Positions 7,930 to 17,503 are shown, numbered from the stretch's first letter. The stretch: DNA of 64,000 nucleotides from Leptotrichia sp. oral taxon 221 (GCF_018128245.1 NZ_CP072378.1:1798001-1862000), one strand, 5' to 3'. Numbers and translations: made by a program. Notes: generated by a model from the letters alone, not told the origin.

Positions 7930-10077
7930 TTACTTAAATGCAACATTTATAGTCGTATTTCTATTTATTTTTGTTTCAGCTTTCGGAAATTGATCCACTA
8001 CAGCTCCACTTCCATTAATTTTAAGATTTGGATACTTCTCTCGTGGGAAAACGTCTAGAAATTCTCTCAAACTTAAATTTTTAAGATCTGGCATTATTCC
8101 TTTGTTAAATTGCTCTTTCACAACGTTTATATCCACTTTTTTTACTGCAACTTTTTTTTCATCATTTTCATCGTCTTTTTTACCGCCAACTTCACCATCT
8201 GGACTAATTCTCTTATACTCAATTAATTTCGATAAAATATTTTTTACAGAAGGCAACGCAACCGTCGCTCCATAGTAATTTCCAGTTCTTTTTGGCTCAT
8301 TTATCGTTACTAATATTGCATATTTTGGATTATTAGCTGGAAAAAATGCGAAGAATGAACTGAAATAACGACCTTTCTGATATCCTCCAATTCCTGATTT
8401 TTGTGCCGTACCAGTTTTTCCACCAATTCTGTAACCTTTTATTTGAGCAGCTTGTCCAGTTCCTCTAGTTACAACGGCTTCCATGAATCTTCTATTCGCT
8501 TTAGAAACTTCATCACTAAATACCTTTTTTATAACAGTCGGCTGATTTTTCTTAATTATTTTTCCATCAGAATCTTCTATTCTATCCACCAAATATGGTT
8601 TCATAAGTTTCCCATTATTTATAACTGTATTCAACGCCATCAACATTTGCATTTGCGTCATCGCAATTCCTTGTCCAAACGCCACATTCGATTTTTTTAC
8701 TGCTGTCAAACTTTTAAATGGAAACAGCTTTTGTGTCATTTCAGAATAAGTATCTATCCCTGTTTTCGACCCTAAACCTATGTTCATCAAATAATTATAA
8801 AATATTTTATTCTTTATCATTTGTGCAATTTTTACCATTGCAACGTTTCCTGATTTTGCAATAATTGTTTCCAAACTTCCTGAAATTGGTACTCCATCAT
8901 GATCTTTAATAGTTCTATCGTCAACTCTTATAGAACCTGATGAATAAATTTGTGTGTTTGGAGAAATCACTTTTGTTTCAAGTCCTATCGAAGCTGTAAC
9001 TGGCTTGAATATCGATCCCGGCTCAAATAAATCAGTTATTGGTCTATTTTTTACTTTTGTATTCGAATCAGCTTTTGGATAAGATGACATTGCCAATACT
9101 TTTCCTGTTTCAACTTCGATTAAAACTCCCATTGTCGAAGATGCATTATAATAATTATAAGTATTTTTCAATTCCTCATCCATTGCATATTGAAGAACAC
9201 TGTCAAGCGTCAAAATTACGCTATTACCATTTTTAGGCTCAACCAATCTTTCACTTTTATCCATACTCGCCATTGTCGAATTATTTTTATTAAAAAGTCT
9301 TATAACTCCTTCAGTCCCTTTAAGTTGAGAATCATAAAATTTCTCAATCCCATAAAGTCCTTCTTTTTCATTATTGATAAATCCTACAGTTTCTTGAAAT
9401 GCTCTATTATCAATATAAGTTCTAGTGAAAATATTTTCAAAAGTAACACCTTTTTTCACATCTTTATTTCCAGCATCATTTAACTCTTTTTCAATCGCTT
9501 TCTTCTGATCATATCCAAAAATCTCTTTTATTTTCATATATCGAGCATTTCGTTTACTTTTAGCATCTAATTCCTTCATATATTTTTCAGAGTCAATTTC
9601 TGGAATATATTTTTTCAATATTAAAAATAATTTTTCAACTCTTCTAGCAGCATCTATTTTTTCTTGAGCCTCTTTTTCTAATTCTTCCTCTTTTTTACTA
9701 CCTTTATCTTTAGCTTTTGGAACAATCTGTTTTTGAACAATCGATGGATCCAAGATAATCGCATAATTTTCCTTATCATAAGCTAACACTTCACCGTCAT
9801 CAGTTGCAATTTTTCCTCTTTTTACCTTTATTTTGTTTATACTTGTATACTGCGCTTCTCCAATCTTTTCCCATCTATTATCAACGATTTGAAGGTAATA
9901 GACTCTCCCAATCACTGTAATTAATGCAAGCGACATAAGGCTCAACGCAATACTTAATCTTCCACTAAATGTATTAAAAAAAATTTCTGTTTCTTTATTA
10001 TTTTTAAATTTTTTCCCACTTTTTTTAGAACCTGATTCTTTTTTTCCTTTTATATTTTTTCCTTCAAAAAATTTCAT
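7930..10077 (-). CDS. Class B penicillin-binding protein (FtsI/PBP2 type) with PASTA domain
   Basis: 715 residues. A Lys-rich cytoplasmic tail is followed by one membrane segment (about 41-65), a dimerisation domain and a transpeptidase domain with S355-I-F-K358 (nucleophile motif), S409-G-N411 and K554-T-G556. A C-terminal PASTA domain covers about 648-715. It cross-links peptidoglycan peptides outside the inner membrane, most likely at the division septum as FtsI does. A charged segment at about 118-145 and a Lys/Asp/Glu linker at 628-646 are notable. No other dcw-cluster genes are adjacent, so division rather than elongation is inferred from the architecture only. Confidence 0.9.
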   Translation of the reverse strand: MKFFEGKNIKGKKESGSKKSGKKFKNNKETEIFFNTFSGRLSIALSLMSLALITVIGRVYYLQIVDNRWEKIGEAQYTSINKIKVKRGKIATDDGEVLAYDKENYAIILDPSIVQKQIVPKAKDKGSKKEEELEKEAQEKIDAARRVEKLFLILKKYIPEIDSEKYMKELDAKSKRNARYMKIKEIFGYDQKKAIEKELNDAGNKDVKKGVTFENIFTRTYIDNRAFQETVGFINNEKEGLYGIEKFYDSQLKGTEGVIRLFNKNNSTMASMDKSERLVEPKNGNSVILTLDSVLQYAMDEELKNTYNYYNASSTMGVLIEVETGKVLAMSSYPKADSNTKVKNRPITDLFEPGSIFKPVTASIGLETKVISPNTQIYSSGSIRVDDRTIKDHDGVPISGSLETIIAKSGNVAMVKIAQMIKNKIFYNYLMNIGLGSKTGIDTYSEMTQKLFPFKSLTAVKKSNVAFGQGIAMTQMQMLMALNTVINNGKLMKPYLVDRIEDSDGKIIKKNQPTVIKKVFSDEVSKANRRFMEAVVTRGTGQAAQIKGYRIGGKTGTAQKSGIGGYQKGRYFSSFFAFFPANNPKYAILVTINEPKRTGNYYGATVALPSVKNILSKLIEYKRISPDGEVGGKKDDENDEKKVAVKKVDINVVKEQFNKGIMPDLKNLSLREFLDVFPREKYPNLKINGSGAVVDQFPKAETKINRNTTINVAFK

Positions 10078-10095
10078 TTCTTTCCCCCAAAAATT

Positions 10096-11529
10096 CTAGC
10101 TTAACCTAGCTAAAATCATTTCATTAATCATTTGAGGATTAGCCTTACCTTTAGACAATCTCATTGCTTGTCCAACAAGATATTTTAACGCATTACTCTT
10201 ACCATTTTTGTAATCTTCCACCGATTGTGCATTTTCAGCCAACACTTGATCAACAATTTTCTCAATCGCACTATCATCAGTAATTTGAACTAATCCTTTT
10301 TCTTTTACGATAATTTCAGGATCTTTATCTTCTGTCAATAAAATTTCAAATACATCTTTCGCTATTTTTGAGCTAATTGTTTTCGCTTGAATCAATTTAA
10401 TTAATTTTCCTAAATTTTTCGGCGTTACATTAAATTCTGAAATCGAAATATTTTTTTCCTTCAACACTCTCAAAACTTCTGTCAACACCCAGTTTGCCGC
10501 AAGTCTTGGCTCTTTTGTATCATTTACAATTTCTTCATAATATTCAGCTAATTCTTGTTCTGAAGAAAGTGTTGCAGCTTCCATTTCATGCAATTTATAC
10601 TCATTTACAAATCTTCTCGCTTTTTCATCAGCAAATTCTGGCATTTCTCCTTTTACTTTTTCCAATCTTTCGTCAGAAATTACAAGTGTAGGCAAATCTG
10701 GCTCAGGGAAATATCTATAATCCATAGCTTCCTCTTTGCTTCTCATTGGCTTAGTTACAGCATTTTCCTCATCCCAAAGTCTAGTTTCCTGAACAACTCT
10801 TCCACCATTTTCAATCACTTCAATTTGTCTATTTGTTTCATATTCAATGGCTCTCATAACCGCTTTAAACGAATTTAAGTTTTTAGTTTCCGTTCTAGTC
10901 CCCAATTCTTTTTCACCTTTTTTTCTAACAGAAACATTCGCATCACATCTAAGCGATCCCAATTCCATACTTACATCACTAACTTTAGTATATTTCAATC
11001 TATCCTTCAATGTATTCAAGTACGCATAAGCCTCTTCAGCATTTTTAATTTCTGGCTTAGAAATAATCTCGATTAATGGTACAGACGCTCTGTTGTAATT
11101 CAACAATGTTTCAGAAGTTGTGTGAATACTTTTCGCCGTATCTTCCTCAATTTGAATTCTCTCAATCCCAACAACTGCTTCTTTTCCAGAATTTGTCGTA
11201 ATTTTCAAAGTCCCATTTTCCGCATAAGGTTTAAAATATTGCGTAATTTGATAATTTTTTGGCGAATCTGGATAAAAATAATTTTTTCTATCAAATTGAC
11301 TTTCCTCATTTATTTCACATCCTAAAGCAAGTGCCGCTTTTATCGCATAATCAAGCACTTTTTCATTCAATTTTGGCAATGCTCCTGGTTGACCAGTACA
11401 CACTGGACACGCCGATGTATTTGGATGTTTGTTATCATAATCGGCATCACACGAACACCATACTTTTGTATTTGTTTTTAATTGACAATGCACTTCCAGT
11501 CCGATGACTGTTTCATATTCCATACTCAT
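10096..11529 (-). CDS. gatB: Asp/Glu-tRNA(Asn/Gln) amidotransferase subunit B
   Basis: 477 residues from the preferred start. The N-terminal kinase-like domain opens MEYETVIGLEVHCQL with the zinc cysteines CSCD and CPVC; the C-terminal YqeY-type domain contacts tRNA. GatB activates the side chain of mischarged Glu-tRNAGln or Asp-tRNAAsn with ATP. An upstream ATG at 11550 overlaps the HNH gene stop (ATGA) but lacks a ribosome site. AAAGGA lies within that extension and fits the ATG at 11529 (MSMEYE), so I choose the latter. It is separated from gatA by a foreign-looking gene. Confidence 0.96.
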   Translation of the reverse strand: MSMEYETVIGLEVHCQLKTNTKVWCSCDADYDNKHPNTSACPVCTGQPGALPKLNEKVLDYAIKAALALGCEINEESQFDRKNYFYPDSPKNYQITQYFKPYAENGTLKITTNSGKEAVVGIERIQIEEDTAKSIHTTSETLLNYNRASVPLIEIISKPEIKNAEEAYAYLNTLKDRLKYTKVSDVSMELGSLRCDANVSVRKKGEKELGTRTETKNLNSFKAVMRAIEYETNRQIEVIENGGRVVQETRLWDEENAVTKPMRSKEEAMDYRYFPEPDLPTLVISDERLEKVKGEMPEFADEKARRFVNEYKLHEMEAATLSSEQELAEYYEEIVNDTKEPRLAANWVLTEVLRVLKEKNISISEFNVTPKNLGKLIKLIQAKTISSKIAKDVFEILLTEDKDPEIIVKEKGLVQITDDSAIEKIVDQVLAENAQSVEDYKNGKSNALKYLVGQAMRLSKGKANPQMINEMILARLS

Positions 11530-11546
11530 TTTTTTTATTTTTCCTT

Positions 11547-12506
11547 TCATAGCATATTAGTAATAATCATATTTATCATTAACTCTTCAATGGTTTCTCC
11601 CACTTCATTTAGTTCTCTTGAATCATTCTCTTTATTTTCTAATTCTTTATTTAACATTGTTTCTATTTCATATTGAATCTTTTTTGAAATTTCTTTTTCT
11701 TCTGTATTTTTTATTAAATTATACAAATAAAAGTCAAAATCAAAATTTTTTTCTATATAATTTTTTGATAATTCAACTTTGAAATAATTATTAAAATACT
11801 TGCTAAAATATAAAACATAACAAGTTATTCTTGTCGTTATAGGATTTTTAAATAGAAATAAACTATGATAGTTATTATTTGTTCTTTTTGTTTCTCTAAC
11901 TTCAACTATATTTTTTAATTTGTTAAAATTATTTTCTTGAGATAAATTTTCTATAACATTTTCTATTTTCTCAACATTATTTTTATTTTCTAAATAAAAT
12001 CCTATTCCTGTTTTCAAAATAGATTTAAATAATCTTTCTTTATCAATTTGGTCTTCTCTATTTAAATTAATCTCATTAACAACATTTACACTTTCATTCT
12101 TTAGTATTCTTGTATTATTTTTTAAAAGTTCTTTCTTTTTTTCTTCAACAAATTTCTTATTACCACTTACAGAGATACTGTCTTTATTCCTGATAATTTG
12201 GTTAAAATTAATTTTTATTCCCGTTTTATTACGTTCAAATTCAAAAGGCATGTTATTAAAATTTCTATCATAAAATTTTTCTTTACTTAAATTTTTATTA
12301 TTATCTTTCTTGACTCCAGAAATTATCATAGAAGCGTTAAACATTTTAGACACTTCACTATCATACTCTGTTCCTAGTTTAGAATTACATTTTTTACATA
12401 ATAGTTTTTTTGATTTTAATCTTCCACCTATAGAATTAGGAATTATATGTTCTACTGATTCATTCTCTTTAGAAAGAACTTGTCTACATAAATAACAATT
12501 ATTCAT
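11547..12506 (-). CDS. HNH endonuclease-like protein inserted between gatA and gatB
   Basis: About 319 residues. The N-terminus has a zinc/HNH signature: CYLC (C8-C11 in the longer form), EHIIPNSIGG with the likely catalytic histidine, then CKKC-N. This matches the HNH_5-like group. The rest is Asn/Lys/Glu-rich with no recognised domain; residues after about 60 are unassigned. I prefer the ATG at 12506, since an ATG at 12518 would overlap its own ribosome site. It fills the gap between the gatA stop (12530) and gatB and is even richer in A+T than its neighbours, which suggests acquisition by transfer. Function is unknown; a restriction-like or homing role is possible but unsupported. Confidence 0.7.
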   Translation of the reverse strand: MNNCYLCRQVLSKENESVEHIIPNSIGGRLKSKKLLCKKCNSKLGTEYDSEVSKMFNASMIISGVKKDNNKNLSKEKFYDRNFNNMPFEFERNKTGIKINFNQIIRNKDSISVSGNKKFVEEKKKELLKNNTRILKNESVNVVNEINLNREDQIDKERLFKSILKTGIGFYLENKNNVEKIENVIENLSQENNFNKLKNIVEVRETKRTNNNYHSLFLFKNPITTRITCYVLYFSKYFNNYFKVELSKNYIEKNFDFDFYLYNLIKNTEEKEISKKIQYEIETMLNKELENKENDSRELNEVGETIEELMINMIITNML

Positions 12507-12529
12507 AATTATCCACATCCTTTTTAATT

Positions 12530-13993
12530 TTACAATTCAGGATACTCTATCTCCCCACGTTCCTTCTCAAACTTATTCGCTACATTGAACAGCAAGTCTT
12601 CTCTAAAATAATTTCCAATTAATTGAATTCCAACTGGCAATCCATCAACAAATCCTGCCGGTACTGAAATTGCAGGAAGTCCAGCCATGTTTACTGAAAC
12701 TGTGTAAATGTCTGCTAAATACATTTGTACTGGATCTGTGTTTTTTTCTCCTTTTTTGAATGCTGTTGTTGGAGAAACTGGTGTTAATAAAACATCTACT
12801 TCTTTTAATGCTTTTGAAAAATCGTCTCTAATAAGTCTTCTAACTTGCGAAGCCTTTTTGTAATAAGCGTCGTAGAATCCAGAACTTAACACATAGTTTC
12901 CAATCATAATTCTTCTTTTTACTTCGTCTCCAAAACCTTTTGTTCTTGATACAACATACATTTTTTCCACATCTTCGTTGCTTTCTCTCACACCATATCT
13001 TACTCCGTCGTATCTTGACAAGTTTGAAGCAGCTTCAGCCGATGAAATTATGTAATAAGTAGAAATCGCATATTTTGAATATGGAAGTGATACTTCTTTA
13101 ATTTCAGCACCTAATTCCTTCAATTTTTCCACCGAATCCATTATTACTTTTTTAATATTTTCATCTAATCCTTCTGCAAAATATTCTTTTGGAATCCCAA
13201 TTTTCAAGCCTTTCAAGTCATTATTCAAACTTTCCAAATAGTTAGGAACTTCCACATTTACACTTGTCGCATCTTTTTCATCATACCCCGCAATTATTTG
13301 TAAAAGTCTAGCCAAATCCTCAGTCGATTTTGCCAAAGCTCCAATTTGATCAAGCGAAGATCCAAACGCCATAAGTCCGTATCTTGAAACTCTTCCATAA
13401 GTTGGCTTAACCCCAACAGTTCCAGTCAAACAAGCAGGTTGTCTAATACTTCCACCTGTATCCGAACCAAGTGCAATCGGTGCTTGTCCCGCTGCAACCA
13501 TCGCTGCCGAACCTCCACTGCTTCCACCAGGAACTCTTGTCAAATCCCAAGGATTAGAAACTGATTTTATCGACGAATTCTCATTTGAAGACCCCATCGC
13601 AAATTCATCCATATTAGCTTTCCCAATTATCGGTGTCCCAGCCTTTTTCAATTTTTCCACAACTGTCGCATCATAAACTCCCACATAATTTCTAAGAATT
13701 TTCGATGCAGCCGTAGTCAAATCTCCTTTTGATACAATATTATCCTTCAAAGCCACAGGCACTCCAAACAACAAATCATTATCATAATTTTTTCTAGCTT
13801 CTTCATTATTTTCAGAATCATATTTTTTTGCCTCATCTAAAGCTTTTTCAGGAAACACATTAGAAAATGCTCCTATTTTTTCTTCAGTTTTCTCAATTCT
13901 ATCCAAAAAAGATTTTGTCACTTCTTCAGAAGTAATCTCTTTATTTTTTATCATTTCAGCTATTTCACTAGCCGTTTTTTTGTATAAACTCAT
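12530..13993 (-). CDS. gatA: Asp/Glu-tRNA(Asn/Gln) amidotransferase subunit A
   Basis: 487 residues, full length amidase-signature enzyme. The Ser-cisSer-Lys triad region is visible as VALKDN (lysine), GGSSGGSAAMVAAG (cis-serine) and GSDTGGSIRQPA (nucleophile serine). GatA releases ammonia from glutamine and passes it to GatB for tRNA amidation. gatC lies 129 bases upstream. The stop is followed 23 bases later by the inserted HNH gene. ATG at 13993. Confidence 0.97.
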   Translation of the reverse strand: MSLYKKTASEIAEMIKNKEITSEEVTKSFLDRIEKTEEKIGAFSNVFPEKALDEAKKYDSENNEEARKNYDNDLLFGVPVALKDNIVSKGDLTTAASKILRNYVGVYDATVVEKLKKAGTPIIGKANMDEFAMGSSNENSSIKSVSNPWDLTRVPGGSSGGSAAMVAAGQAPIALGSDTGGSIRQPACLTGTVGVKPTYGRVSRYGLMAFGSSLDQIGALAKSTEDLARLLQIIAGYDEKDATSVNVEVPNYLESLNNDLKGLKIGIPKEYFAEGLDENIKKVIMDSVEKLKELGAEIKEVSLPYSKYAISTYYIISSAEAASNLSRYDGVRYGVRESNEDVEKMYVVSRTKGFGDEVKRRIMIGNYVLSSGFYDAYYKKASQVRRLIRDDFSKALKEVDVLLTPVSPTTAFKKGEKNTDPVQMYLADIYTVSVNMAGLPAISVPAGFVDGLPVGIQLIGNYFREDLLFNVANKFEKERGEIEYPEL

Positions 13994-14122
13994 TTTTCCA
14001 CCTTTCTAAATTTTTTCTAAAATGTATCTAAAAATCTCAATTTTTCAAAAAATTTTTTCTCTTCCAATTTTCAAACTTCTATTCTCCAAAAATTCTACCA
14101 ATCAGACATTTTTCAATACATC

Positions 14123-14422
14123 CTAATTATCCGCATTTTCTCCCACAACTTTTGGAACAATTATAAATTCCTCATCGCTATTTGGTGCATTTTCCAAGAT
14201 TTCTTTCTTAATTCCACTATCCTTAACAACATCTTTTCTCAATACATCCTTCAAATCAAGCACATTAAAAAGTGGCTCAACCTCACTCGTATCCACACTA
14301 TTCAACTCTTCCATATGGTCAAAAATTTTATTCAAATCCACTTTAAATTTTTCAATTTCATTTTCTGAAAATTCCAGCTTTGAAAGCGCTACTATTTTCA
14401 GTACATCTTCTTTGCTTAACAT
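14123..14422 (-). CDS. gatC: Asp/Glu-tRNA(Asn/Gln) amidotransferase subunit C
   Basis: 99 residues, typical size. The family pattern MLSKEDVLKIVALSKLEFSE, a central helix with FKVDLNKIFDHMEELN and an acidic C-terminus identify GatC, which wraps around and stabilises the GatA-GatB interface. First gene of the gat group, 16 bases after the broken zeta-like gene. GAGG lies upstream of the ATG at 14422. Confidence 0.93.
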   Translation of the reverse strand: MLSKEDVLKIVALSKLEFSENEIEKFKVDLNKIFDHMEELNSVDTSEVEPLFNVLDLKDVLRKDVVKDSGIKKEILENAPNSDEEFIIVPKVVGENADN

Positions 14423-14438
14423 TCGCTATTTTCCTCCT

Positions 14439-14781
14439 TTAAAAAATATTTTTAGCCCAATTGGGTAACTCATCAGATTGTTTTATTATTTTTTTATTTA
14501 TAATTTTTAAAATCATTTTATACTCTTTTGTATTATCATAAACTGTAACATTATCAAATTTCTTTAAAACTTTCGATAAATTTTCCAAAGATTCATTATA
14601 TCTTTTTCCGACAATTTTATCAGGAATATCATGTCCGCCTCTTAAAACTCTATTTTTTATTCTTTCTTTTACAATATCTACGCTGTTTATTCCTATATAA
14701 AACAAATGAAGTTTGTAATCTTTGTTTTTTAATTTATCAATTAATTTTAATATTGTTTTTCCAGTTAATGTAGTTTCCTCA
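14439..14781 (-). pseudogene. Zeta-toxin-like kinase, C-terminal fragment
   Basis: The frame reads TEETTLTGKTILKLIDKL from the edge of the insertion element, then YIGINSVDIVKERIKNRVLR, GGHDIPDKIVGKRY and a C-terminal ENLSKVLKKFDNVTVYDN. This is the second half of zeta/AAA-type nucleotide kinases (E-T-T-x-x-G-K-T, GGHDIP, RY). The Walker A lobe is missing: the TnpB element abuts the fragment and a stop lies in its terminal sequence. The ATG at 14705 is unlikely to be a genuine start. A possible N-terminal remnant of the same gene lies at 16143-16242. Confidence 0.75.
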
Positions 14782-16143
14782 GTGAACTACTCTCGCTTTT
14801 AGAAGCGGGAGCTTCTTGGGAAGTATCTGCTTTTGCTAGCCAAATATATTTACCAAGCTCTTCGGGCAGTCCCTGCCCTGTTTTTTTATTTTCCTAATAT
14901 TCCAACATCGCTTTTCCAATGTTTTTTATATTCAGTGCCGCATTGTAATCTCTATCAATCTCAATTCCACAACACTCACATTTATAACTTCTTTCTGATA
15001 ATTTCAGTTCCTCTTTAATATTTCCACATCTACTACAAGTTTTTGATGACGGAAACCATTTATCTATCTTCAAAAATTGTTTCCCTAAAAACATCAGTTT
15101 ATACTTAAGCATCCTCAAAAATATTCCCCACCCATTATCTCCTACACTTTTCCCAAAATTTAATGCCTGGCTCATCCCTTTCATATTCAAATCCTCAACA
15201 ACCACAGCATTGTATTCTTCAGACAATTTTTTCGATAATTTATGCAAAAAATCTCTTCGACAATTTTTAATATACTCATGCAATTTTGATATTTTCGCTT
15301 TTTGCTTATACCAATTTTTAGAAAACTTCACTTTTCTCGATAATGATTTCTGTAATTTTTTCAATTCTTCTTCCAACATTCTAAAATATTTTGGATAATC
15401 AGCCCTTTGGTTTTCAGAACTGATAAATAGTTCAGACATCGAAAAATCAAGTCCAATCACTTTATCATTACTTGGATTTTTTTGAATTTCTTTTTCAAAT
15501 TCTGTCAAAACAGAAACATAGTAATTTCCATTACTATTTATCAATGTTACTGACTTTATCTTGTAATCCTTTGGTATTTCTCTATGATATTTCAATTTTA
15601 CTTTTTTCAATTTTGGCAAAATCAAATATTTGTTTTCCTCAATTCGTATCGAATTGTTCACACAATTTGTCGTGTAACTTTTAACATTATTCTTTTTAGA
15701 TTTGAATCTTGGAAACTTCGCTCTCTTTTGAAAAAAATTCGTAAACGATCGTCTCACATTCAATTGAGCATTTGAAAGTGCCAAACTGTCCACTTCTTTT
15801 AAAAATTGGTTTTCACTTTTCAAACTGGCAGGTGTAATTATTTTATTTTTTCCAGTTTCTTCATAAATTTTATTAGCAATATATAAAATCGTATTGTAAA
15901 CAAAACGGACACATCCAAAAGTCTTATTTATCAATAATTCCTGCTCCTTATTTGGATAAATTCTGTATTTGAATGCTAAATTATATTTCATAAATTACAC
16001 CTCCTTTTGATTTTGAATATCATTTTTAATTATTTCTCTTCGATATTTTATACAAAAATTGTATCATAGGCATATCCTTTTTTCAATTTTTTTTACAAAA
16101 AAAGCAATTCATCTCCCACTTGTAGAAGTCGGAGACTTCTTGC
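14782..16143 (-). mobile_element. IS200/IS605-family element carrying only tnpB
   Basis: The right end (14782-14822) reads on the minus strand as a stem GAAGC-TCCC-GCTTC, a second stem around AAAGCG and the terminal GTAGTTCAC. The left end (about 16105-16143) has the related GAAGTC-TCC-GACTTC stem and ATGAATTGC. There are no inverted terminal repeats or target duplications, as expected of this family. No tnpA is present, so movement would need a transposase in trans. The left boundary is uncertain by some 10 bases. The segment after tnpB and through the right end is where the guide (omega) RNA scaffold of TnpB systems would be encoded, with the guide read from about 14781 downward. Confidence 0.75.
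14894..15991 (-). CDS. tnpB: TnpB, RNA-guided endonuclease of IS200/IS605 type
   Basis: 365 residues, a normal uninterrupted length. The N-terminal helix-turn-helix-like region opens KYRIYPNKEQ. The RuvC nuclease acidic residues look intact: D182 in IGLDFSM, E266 in VVVEDLNM and D348 in IDRDYNAALN. The zinc ribbon has C319-x2-C322 and C338-x2-C341. TnpB proteins are guided by RNA from the element's right end and cut DNA next to a short target motif; they are evolutionary relatives of Cas12. The start ATG at 15991 is behind AGGAGG. All known key residues are present, so the protein is probably active. Confidence 0.93.
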   Translation of the reverse strand: MKYNLAFKYRIYPNKEQELLINKTFGCVRFVYNTILYIANKIYEETGKNKIITPASLKSENQFLKEVDSLALSNAQLNVRRSFTNFFQKRAKFPRFKSKKNNVKSYTTNCVNNSIRIEENKYLILPKLKKVKLKYHREIPKDYKIKSVTLINSNGNYYVSVLTEFEKEIQKNPSNDKVIGLDFSMSELFISSENQRADYPKYFRMLEEELKKLQKSLSRKVKFSKNWYKQKAKISKLHEYIKNCRRDFLHKLSKKLSEEYNAVVVEDLNMKGMSQALNFGKSVGDNGWGIFLRMLKYKLMFLGKQFLKIDKWFPSSKTCSRCGNIKEELKLSERSYKCECCGIEIDRDYNAALNIKNIGKAMLEY

Positions 16144-16242
16144 TATCTTTTTGTTAAAATCTTTATAACTTATCGTTTCTATCAATTTTTTCAATTCCAT
16201 ATTTTCAATATCTTGATTTGGAAATAATTCTTTTAATTTCAT
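16143..16242 (-). pseudogene. Truncated gene start upstream of the TnpB element
   Basis: An ATG at 16242 overlaps the stop of the AcpH-like gene in an ATGA arrangement and starts a frame (MKLKELFPNQDIENMELKKL..., about 33 residues) that runs into the left end of the TnpB element. The overlap suggests a real gene start coupled to the upstream operon. It may be the N-terminus of the zeta-like gene whose C-terminus survives at 14439-14781, with the P-loop part lost, or a separate small gene such as an antitoxin. Confidence 0.5.
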
Positions 16243-16859
16243 AGTTTCTCACTTCCCTCAAAATTTTCCACAATTTTTCCCTTTACAAACAAAAATTCTT
16301 TCAACGATTTCTCCTCAAATTCCCCATAATTTTTTCTCAGTTCACAAACCGCATTTCTAAGGATTTCCCCTTTTCTCACTCTTTTCGATATTCCCCAAAA
16401 AACTCTATCCAAAAAATCCAAATTTTTATACCTAGCCAAAACTTTTTCTCTCTTCAACCAGTCAAAAAAACTTTTAAAATCACTTGGAAAAAATTCATCA
16501 TATTTTTCAATATTTTTAATTATTTTTCTTTCAACTTTTTCCATATTTTCAAAATCAGAATTTTTACAAAATATATCCTCAAAATTTTTGCACAAAAAAT
16601 GATCAACATACATATCCGACACAATCCCCTTAAAAATCCCAAATTTTTCTCGCAAAAGTCCATTCAAAAAATTTTCTTCTCTATCAGAAATTTTATCAAT
16701 TAATCTATGCAAGATTATCCCACTTTTCAGATTTTCTTGTAATTCGATTTTCTCAACCTTCCCTTTATAAAAATCTCCAGTAAAATTGCCATAAAGCGTA
16801 TTTTCATTCATTTTTTTATCAATTTCAAGTGATATAACCGAATGAGCTAAATAATTCAT
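16239..16859 (-). CDS. Acyl carrier protein phosphodiesterase-like protein (AcpH/DUF479 family)
   Basis: 206 residues. The N-terminus MNYLAHSVIS, GNFTGDFYKG and the GIILHRLIDKISD block match the AcpH/DUF479 family, whose conserved Asp and His residues belong to an HD-like metal site. AcpH removes the phosphopantetheine arm from acyl carrier protein. Activity on ACP is inferred from family only. It overlaps the HAD gene upstream by four bases (ATGA) and the truncated gene downstream in the same way, so three genes were once tightly coupled. Confidence 0.75.
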   Translation of the reverse strand: MNYLAHSVISLEIDKKMNENTLYGNFTGDFYKGKVEKIELQENLKSGIILHRLIDKISDREENFLNGLLREKFGIFKGIVSDMYVDHFLCKNFEDIFCKNSDFENMEKVERKIIKNIEKYDEFFPSDFKSFFDWLKREKVLARYKNLDFLDRVFWGISKRVRKGEILRNAVCELRKNYGEFEEKSLKEFLFVKGKIVENFEGSEKL

Positions 16860-17503
16860 TTTGACTCCTGTTTTTTCAAATAGTTCAAAATCTCATCAAA
16901 ATTCTCAAACTCAAAAAAATCAATCTCATTTTCTTGACAAAACTTAATCGCTCGAGTCCCTTTTCTAACAAAAGAAAAATCTGCCACTTCAATCGCCCTG
17001 TAATCCGAAGGTCCGTCCCCAACGAAATAAACCGTATAACCTTCATCTTTATATTTCTGAACAGCCTCTTTTTTGTCAACACCGTAATATTGCTCTTTAT
17101 CTAAGTAAGGAAATGAAACAGTAATTTTATTCTCATCAAATTTAATATCATTTGATATAATTTCATCTTCATTCAGGTCAATTCCATAATTCCTAAGAAC
17201 ACCTGCGATATTCAATTTTGTCCCAGCGCTCACAATTCTAAATTCTATGCCACTTTTAACAAAATCTACAAATGTCTCGTCAATCCCAACCAATTTCAAT
17301 GTTTCCAAAAATTCCTCTTTCGTAATATTCAAACTCTCAATCCCAGTCTGCAAATATTCCTTCATTGTAATTTCGCCACTTCGATATTTTTTCCTAATAT
17401 CTTCCTTCAATTCTGGCTGATACACCGAAAGCAACGTATCCGTCGAATCTCTTTTACTAATCGTAATATCAAAATCTATTAAAAATATTAATTTTTTGCT
17501 CAC
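16856..17503 (-). CDS. HAD-superfamily phosphatase (MtnX/SerB-like)
   Basis: 215 residues. The HAD motif I is D10-F-D12-I-T (DxDxT kept, with isoleucine where glycine is common); motif II serine is in FRIVSAG, and motif III/IV in YFVGDGPSDYRAIEVAD. The arrangement resembles the MtnX-like HAD-IB group. Substrate unknown; methionine salvage is possible but no mtn genes are nearby. The start is GTG at 17503 behind AGAAGGAG. Ends in an ATGA overlap with the AcpH-like gene. Confidence 0.8.
   Translation of the reverse strand: MSKKLIFLIDFDITISKRDSTDTLLSVYQPELKEDIRKKYRSGEITMKEYLQTGIESLNITKEEFLETLKLVGIDETFVDFVKSGIEFRIVSAGTKLNIAGVLRNYGIDLNEDEIISNDIKFDENKITVSFPYLDKEQYYGVDKKEAVQKYKDEGYTVYFVGDGPSDYRAIEVADFSFVRKGTRAIKFCQENEIDFFEFENFDEILNYLKKQESK

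Noticed and set aside
14439-14705. Small intact gene of 88 codons starting at ATG 14705
   Set aside because: Homology-like sequence continues upstream of this ATG to the insertion element, so it is the tail of a broken gene.
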